DNA of 8,247 nucleotides. It comes from Pseudothermotoga sp. (lineage in GTDB: Bacteria > Thermotogota > Thermotogae > Thermotogales > DSM-5069). The DNA lies in contig JAPYWY010000065.1 of assembly GCA_028276125.1 (NCBI GenBank), positions 1-8,247 on the forward strand, in the 5' to 3' direction. The translations under genes and the position numbers were made by a program. The notes beneath the pieces were generated by a model. The model did no database searches and was not told the DNA's origin. It saw only the letters and a program-made list of their open reading frames with translations. Shown here piece after piece: positions 6,863 to 8,247 of this stretch (the stretch's first letter is position 1; each line of letters opens with the position of its first letter).

Positions 6863-7864
6863 ATGCCTGAGTTCAGGAAAGATCCCGTGTTGAAAAGGTG
6901 GGTCATCATTGCTACAGAGCGGGCCAAAAGGCCACACGATTTCGCTCGTCCGAAGGTTGAAGAGAAACCAACGTTCTGTCCTTTCGACTACGGCAACGAG
7001 CACACGACACCACCGGAAGTCCTTGCGTTCAGGCCACCAGACACCGCACCCAACACACCCGGTTGGTGGATAAGAGTCGTGCCCAACAAGTTTGGGGCGG
7101 TCAATCCCAGCCTTTCGCCGAGGCGATACGGTGTGGGCATGTTCGATGCGATGGACGGCTTTGGCTATCACGAGGTGATCGTTGAAACTCCTGATCACAA
7201 CACGCACCTCGCGCTGATGGATTACAAACAGTTGGAAGAGGTGGTGTGGGCTTACAAGCACCGTTACGACAGCATCTCGGCGGACAAGAGGATCGAGTAC
7301 ATCCTGATCTTCAAGAACCATGGTCGGGATGCCGGAGCGTCCCTGCAGCATCCACACAGCCAGCTCATAGCGTTACCGATAGTTCCGAAGAGAGTACAGG
7401 AGGAGCTGTCGGGTTCCAAGGAATACTATTCTTACAAGGAAAGATGCGTCTTCTGTGACATCGTGAGCCAAGAGTTGGAAAGGAAAGAGCGAATCGTCGA
7501 AGAGAACGAAGACTTCGTTTCGTTAGAACCCTTCGCGGCGAGGTTCCCCTGCGAGACGTGGATACTACCGAAACGTCATGCGCACAGTTTCGGTGACATA
7601 AACGAGAAAGAAGTGAAGAATTTTGCGAAGATCTTGAAGAACACGCTGTATCGTATCTTTGTTGCCTTGGATAACCCACCGTACAACTTCATGTTGCACA
7701 CGGCGCCGACAAACAACGAGGGAAAGGAATACTATCACTGGCATTTGGAAATCGTTCCTCGCTTAACGAACGTGGCGGGATTCGAGTGGGGGTCAGGATT
7801 TTACATAAATCCTATGCCACCGGAAGAGGCAGCCAAATATTTGCGTGCGGTTGAAATAGCATAA
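6863..7864 (+). CDS. galT: GalT-type sugar-1-phosphate nucleotidylyltransferase
   Basis: A 333-residue member of the HIT-superfamily GalT family, which moves a nucleotidyl group through a phospho-His intermediate; the classic reaction is UDP-glucose + Gal-1-P to Glc-1-P + UDP-galactose. Two HIT-like halves are visible. The nucleophile motif is HPHSQ (163-167; His165 catalytic, Gln167). The N-terminal zinc site would use C39, H112 and H163, but the usual second Cys is Asp42 (CPFDYGNE instead of CPFCxGNE). The second half has CVFC (195-198) and YHWHLEIVPR (291-300), matching the second metal site. The ATG at 6863 has AGGAGG (6850-6855) 7 nt upstream, overlapping the glgA stop. Being paired with glgA and lacking galK or galE neighbours, it might act on ADP-glucose; HPHSQ is, from memory, also the motif of plant ADP-glucose phosphorylase. 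The family assignment is firm, the substrate is not. Confidence 0.9.
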   Translation: MPEFRKDPVLKRWVIIATERAKRPHDFARPKVEEKPTFCPFDYGNEHTTPPEVLAFRPPDTAPNTPGWWIRVVPNKFGAVNPSLSPRRYGVGMFDAMDGFGYHEVIVETPDHNTHLALMDYKQLEEVVWAYKHRYDSISADKRIEYILIFKNHGRDAGASLQHPHSQLIALPIVPKRVQEELSGSKEYYSYKERCVFCDIVSQELERKERIVEENEDFVSLEPFAARFPCETWILPKRHAHSFGDINEKEVKNFAKILKNTLYRIFVALDNPPYNFMLHTAPTNNEGKEYYHWHLEIVPRLTNVAGFEWGSGFYINPMPPEEAAKYLRAVEIA

Positions 7865-7878
7865 ATATGTGGTAAAAT
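7851..7878 (+). promoter_or_regulatory. Promoter for spoVS (TTGAAA-16-TAAAAT)
   Basis: TTGAAA at 7851-7856 and TAAAAT at 7873-7878, each five of six matches to the consensus, are spaced 16 nt. The -35 lies in the last codons of galT. Predicted transcription start is about 7884-7886, so spoVS is expressed apart from glgA-galT. Confidence 0.7.
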
Positions 7879-7880
7879 CA

Positions 7881-7916
7881 CTCGTAGCACAGTGCCCTTT
7901 GGATGCTGTGCACGAG
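7881..7916 (+). promoter_or_regulatory. Stem-loop in the spoVS leader
   Basis: CTCGT-A-GCACAG pairs with CTGTGC-ACGAG: 11 bp with one bulged A (7886) around a 13-nt loop that can pair further (CC/GG, plus two G-U). With transcription starting at 7884-7886 the inner 6-8 bp would be a 5'-terminal stem-loop on the mRNA. The bases after it, ATTCTTT, are a weak U-tract, so it may alternatively end transcripts arriving from galT. Its place at +1 also allows a DNA-binding role. Confidence 0.6.
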
Positions 7917-7930
7917 ATTCTTTACAGATC

Positions 7931-7937
7931 AAGGAGG
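7931..7937 (+). promoter_or_regulatory. Ribosome binding site of spoVS
   Basis: AAGGAGG lies 9 nt before the ATG at 7947 and selects that start over the in-frame GTG at 7869, which lies upstream of the likely transcription start. Confidence 0.8.
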
Positions 7938-7946
7938 ATTGGTCGA

Positions 7947-8219
7947 ATGGAGATTTTGAAAGTCAGTTCGAGTTCGAACCCCAACAAGGTTGCCGGAGCG
8001 ATAGCAGGCGCTTTGTCCAAGACCGACAGAGTCGAGATCCAAGCGATAGGTGCGGGGGCCGTGAACCAAGCCGTCAAAGCGATCGCCGTGGCTCGGAGAT
8101 TCCTCAACGAGAACGGCAAGGACATTTACATGGTGCCAGGCTTCATGGAGGCCAAGATCGAAAACGAGACGCGCACGGGTATATCCTTCAAAGTGTTCGT
8201 GACGGCTAAGCAGAGCTGA
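7947..8219 (+). CDS. spoVS: SpoVS family nucleic-acid-binding protein
   Basis: A 90-residue protein with the full SpoVS family pattern: MEILKVSSSSNPNKVAGAIA at the start, an EIQAIGAGAVNQAVKAIAVA core and an MVPGFMEAKIENETRTGISF region near the end. SpoVS was named for a stage V sporulation defect in Bacillus, where it affects septation and engulfment, but homologues occur in non-spore-formers such as Thermus and Thermotoga. The known structures are Alba-like, suggesting DNA or RNA binding. No signal peptide or membrane segment is present. It has its own promoter and a structured leader, suggesting separate and perhaps strong expression. The length and start (ATG with AAGGAGG) match the family. 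Its job in this organism is unknown. Confidence 0.93.
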   Translation: MEILKVSSSSNPNKVAGAIAGALSKTDRVEIQAIGAGAVNQAVKAIAVARRFLNENGKDIYMVPGFMEAKIENETRTGISFKVFVTAKQS

Positions 8220-8222
8220 TGG

Positions 8223-8247
8223 ATGGAAGATGTACTCCTGCAGATCG
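8223..8247 (+). CDS. Possible start of a further gene (cut by window edge)
   Basis: An ATG at 8223, 3 nt after the spoVS stop, opens a frame reading MEDVLLQI to the end. No clear Shine-Dalgarno precedes it; two other ATGs (8219, 8230) are in other frames. Too short to identify. Confidence 0.3.

Noticed and set aside
5630..7357. A 575-codon open frame on the minus strand opposite glgA and galT
   Set aside because: It lies wholly antisense to two firmly identified genes, shows no recognisable motif, has no ribosome binding site I can see, and its open frame is explained by the codon bias of the sense genes.
7869..7946. A 26-codon N-terminal extension of spoVS from GTG at 7869
   Set aside because: It overlaps the -10 promoter element and the leader stem-loop, is not SpoVS-like, and the ATG at 7947 has a clear AAGGAGG.
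1..8247. Mobile elements, CRISPR arrays, tRNA or rRNA genes
   Set aside because: No direct repeat arrays, transposase-like frames, attachment-site duplications or tRNA/rRNA signatures were seen; genes are densely packed and metabolic.

Overview
The window looks like a chromosomal segment of a Thermotogae bacterium, most likely of the Pseudothermotoga/Thermotoga lineage. The evidence is the glgA-galT gene pair with a 486-residue glycogen synthase, a SpoVS protein in a non-spore-former style context, a uridine kinase with a TTG start, strong AGGAGG-type ribosome binding sites, very tight gene packing and a charged (K/E/R-rich) protein composition. This assignment is from recognition of families, not from a database search.

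Left part (1-2241, minus strand). A histidine-phosphatase (phosphoglycerate-mutase-like) gene is followed after 67 nt by the 5' part of a large molybdenum/tungsten formate dehydrogenase alpha subunit gene, which runs off the left edge. A perfect 8-bp inverted repeat sits directly against the formate dehydrogenase ribosome binding site. A TATAAT promoter in the divergent region (2242-2361) drives the phosphatase and perhaps both genes.

Middle (2362-7864, plus strand). Uridine kinase overlaps by ATGA with an 802-residue exported protein that combines an HExxH metallopeptidase-like domain, a propeller-like middle and a beta-rich, barrel-like C-terminus. It is the least understood gene here. The last codons of that gene contain an extended -10 promoter (TGCTATAAT), and the stop codon is embedded in the ribosome binding site of glgA (glycogen synthase). 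A GalT-type nucleotidylyltransferase follows 12 nt later. GlgA makes glycogen from a sugar nucleotide; the GalT-like enzyme exchanges sugar phosphates and sugar nucleotides, so the pair looks like a storage-polysaccharide/nucleotide-sugar module.

Right end (7865-8247, plus strand). spoVS, coding for a small Alba-like nucleic-acid-binding protein, has its own near-consensus promoter (TTGAAA-16-TAAAAT) overlapping the end of galT, and a strong stem-loop near the predicted 5' end of its transcript. A further gene may start after it but is cut by the window edge.

No rRNA, tRNA, CRISPR, insertion sequence or prophage signal was found. The best candidates for new biology are the peptidase-propeller-barrel protein, the substrate of the GalT-like enzyme, and the two stem-loops in front of fdhA and spoVS.
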